This document shows positions 62,026-64,000 of a stretch of 64,000 nucleotides of DNA, one piece after another (within the stretch, counting starts at the first letter, position 1; every line of letters starts with the position of its first letter). Both the position numbers and the translations under genes were made by a program. The notes under the pieces were generated by a model, which saw only the letters and a list, made by a program, of their open reading frames with translations, was not told the DNA's origin and made no database searches. The stretch spans positions 358,136 to 422,135 of the forward strand of contig NZ_CAMQSF010000001.1 in NCBI RefSeq assembly GCF_947036865.1, in the 5' to 3' direction. Origin of the DNA: an uncultured Caulobacter sp. GTDB taxonomy: Bacteria; Pseudomonadota; Alphaproteobacteria; Caulobacterales; Caulobacteraceae.

Positions 62026-62057
62026 AAACGCCCCGGGGCCGAGGCCTCGGGGCGTTT
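62026..62057 (-). terminator. Terminator of the tonB-exbD-exbB operon
   Basis: The stem AAACGCCCCG / CGGGGCGTTT (62026-62035 and 62048-62057) lies 26 bases beyond the tonB stop on the minus strand. In the minus direction it is followed by TTTTCATTC, so it has the form of a rho-independent terminator. Confidence 0.75.
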
Positions 62058-62082
62058 CCTGACTTTCGCTGGGATTCAGGTC

Positions 62083-62814
<732 letters not shown>

Positions 62815-62823
62815 GCATCACCC

Positions 62824-63258
62824 CTACTTGCTATCATCCCGTCCGACGAGCGCCACGCTGTAGAAGCCGTTATCCTGGAGGGTGTTCATCACCTCCATGA
62901 AAGCCCCATAGCGAACCTTTTCGTCGGCCCGGATGTAGATGCGCTCCTTGGACGGATCGCGACGGCCCATGCCCTTCGCGATGTCCTGCCCCATCGAGTC
63001 GATCGTGGTCTCGTTGTCGCCGATGTACAGCTGACCCGATTGCTTGATCGAGATGTAGACCGGCTTCGGCGGACTGGGCGTTGGTTTCGCAACCGCCGCG
63101 GGCAGGTTCACTTCGACCGACACGGAGGCCAGCGGAGCGGCCACCATGAAGATGATCAGGAGCACCAGCATGACGTCCACGAAGGGCGTAACGTTGATGT
63201 CGCTGTTCTGCTCGACGTTGAACCTGTCGCTTCCACCGCCTGAAAGTTTGGCGGCCAT
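62824..63258 (-). CDS. exbD: Biopolymer transport protein ExbD
   Basis: This 144-aa protein has one N-terminal membrane segment with the conserved NVTPFVDVMLVLLIIFMVA, holding the key Asp for proton use. A periplasmic domain follows (PVYISIKQSGQLYIGDNETTIDSM). It works with ExbB as the TonB motor. It starts 5 bases after the exbB stop and ends 9 bases before the tonB start. Confidence 0.95.
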   Translation of the reverse strand: MAAKLSGGGSDRFNVEQNSDINVTPFVDVMLVLLIIFMVAAPLASVSVEVNLPAAVAKPTPSPPKPVYISIKQSGQLYIGDNETTIDSMGQDIAKGMGRRDPSKERIYIRADEKVRYGAFMEVMNTLQDNGFYSVALVGRDDSK

Positions 63259-63263
63259 CGGTG

Positions 63264-64000
63264 TTACGCCCCCTTGTCGAGCTGACGCGAGATGGCGTTC
63301 ATCAGTTCAGCGACGAAACCTTCCGAGCGGGTGCCGTAGCCGGAGATGCGGGTCTGGAAGTAGTTGTAGAAGATAACGGCCGGGATAGCGGCGAAGAGGC
63401 CGATACCGGTGGCGAGCAGGGCTTCAGCGATACCCGGCGCCACGACGGCGAGGTTGGTCGTGTTGGTGTTCGCGATGCCGATGAACGAGGTCATGATCCC
63501 GTAAACCGTACCGAACAGACCGATGAACGGACCGGCCGAACCGACCGAGGCCAGGAACACCATGCCGCCCGACAGACGCTTGGCCAGCGAGGACTGGACG
63601 GCGTTGATGGCGTAGGTGGCGCGGGCCAGCGTCGAGTCACGGTGCTCGCCGGCGACGGCCAGACCCGCTTGACGCGACAGTTCGACTTCCTGCGAGGCGG
63701 CCGCGGCCATGTCGGCCATCGGGTTGCCTTCGAATTCTTCCGACGAGCTGATGCGCGCGATGTCGGCGATCGAGCGAGCGCCGCGGAAGGCTTCCAGGAA
63801 CTTGTCCGATTGCTTGTTGAGGCCGCCGAACTCGAAGATCTTCGTGATCAGCAGAACCCACGAGAAGACGGACGAGAGCAGCAGGCCGATCATGACGACC
63901 TTCACGACGGCGCCGGCGGCGAGGAACATGCCGACGGGCGTCAGCGAGCCGCCCTTCTTCGAGCCTTCGGCGGCCGCGACGTCGGCCGGCGGGGCTTCCG
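63264..64000 (-). CDS. exbB: MotA/TolQ/ExbB proton channel family protein, cut by window edge
   Basis: The frame is open to the right edge, so the N-terminus is missing. The visible part begins with an Ala/Pro-rich region (AEGSKKGGSLTPVG) followed by MFLAAGAVVKVVMIGLLLSSVFSWVLLI, the first membrane segment. The conserved ExbB region includes YAINAVQSSLAKRLSGGMVFLASVGSAGPFIGLFG and VVAPGIAEALLATGIGLFAAIPAVIFYN. It is the first visible gene of the exbB-exbD-tonB operon. An ATG at 63929 is internal to the frame and not taken as the start. Confidence 0.95.
   Translation of the reverse strand, partial: EAPPADVAAAEGSKKGGSLTPVGMFLAAGAVVKVVMIGLLLSSVFSWVLLITKIFEFGGLNKQSDKFLEAFRGARSIADIARISSSEEFEGNPMADMAAAASQEVELSRQAGLAVAGEHRDSTLARATYAINAVQSSLAKRLSGGMVFLASVGSAGPFIGLFGTVYGIMTSFIGIANTNTTNLAVVAPGIAEALLATGIGLFAAIPAVIFYNYFQTRISGYGTRSEGFVAELMNAISRQLDKGA

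Overview
The window is about 64 kb of very GC-rich chromosomal DNA. Protein families, codon bias and regulatory motifs point to an alphaproteobacterium of the Caulobacter type. The evidence is holdfast-anchor (Hfa) family proteins, a TTAA-N7-TTAAC CtrA box, a DUF2336 protein, an UdgX/radical-SAM pair, and a tRNA-His with A73 and no encoded G-1. I see no prophage, insertion sequence, rRNA or CRISPR array. The organism name is an inference.

Layout. 1-1496: the end of a PilZ protein and an unrecognised 383-aa protein. 1497-4934: a curli/holdfast-anchor-like operon with a four-repeat secreted protein, an HfaA-like subunit and two consecutive CsgG/HfaB-type proteins. 5058-15291 (minus strand): a complete chemosensory operon (STAS, cheY, cheA, cheW, three mcp, cheW, cheR) without cheB or cheD. 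A PAS-PAS hybrid histidine kinase is transcribed divergently from it. 17524-24719 (minus): an AraC regulator, a TonB receptor / MFS / glycerophosphodiesterase operon, a LysR regulator and a small helical protein with a DxxxQ motif. 24829-28767 (minus): a pectin/hexuronate module (GntR, GH105 hydrolase, KduI, second GntR) with repeated candidate operators.

29111-36871: mixed housekeeping and sugar genes (small CxxC protein, GST, YafY-type regulator with a palindromic operator, esterase, SpoU methyltransferase, MFS plus LacI pair, globin-coupled chemoreceptor). 37125-40637: a four-gene MlaEFD plus lipoprotein lipid-transport operon with overlapping genes. 40741-50195: Nudix, DUF2336, membrane hybrid kinase, CoA-transferase, lytic transglycosylase, TonB-like protein, acyl-CoA dehydrogenase and amino-acid-oxidase-like flavoprotein.

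50411-59404: a DNA-handling region with an XRE regulator, topoisomerase IB, Ku, LigD with a small acidic upstream gene, HU, and a radical-SAM/UdgX repair pair. 59476-61873: two small hydrophilic proteins, an alpha/beta hydrolase, a hemerythrin protein and tRNA-His. 62083-64000: the tonB-exbD-exbB operon, cut by the right edge.

Several modules fit a surface-associated life style: Hfa-like export, a dedicated chemosensory array, TonB-dependent uptake and plant polymer catabolism. Intergenic palindrome families sit in the gaps between convergent genes. One palindromic element of a different type lies in frame inside the UdgX gene.
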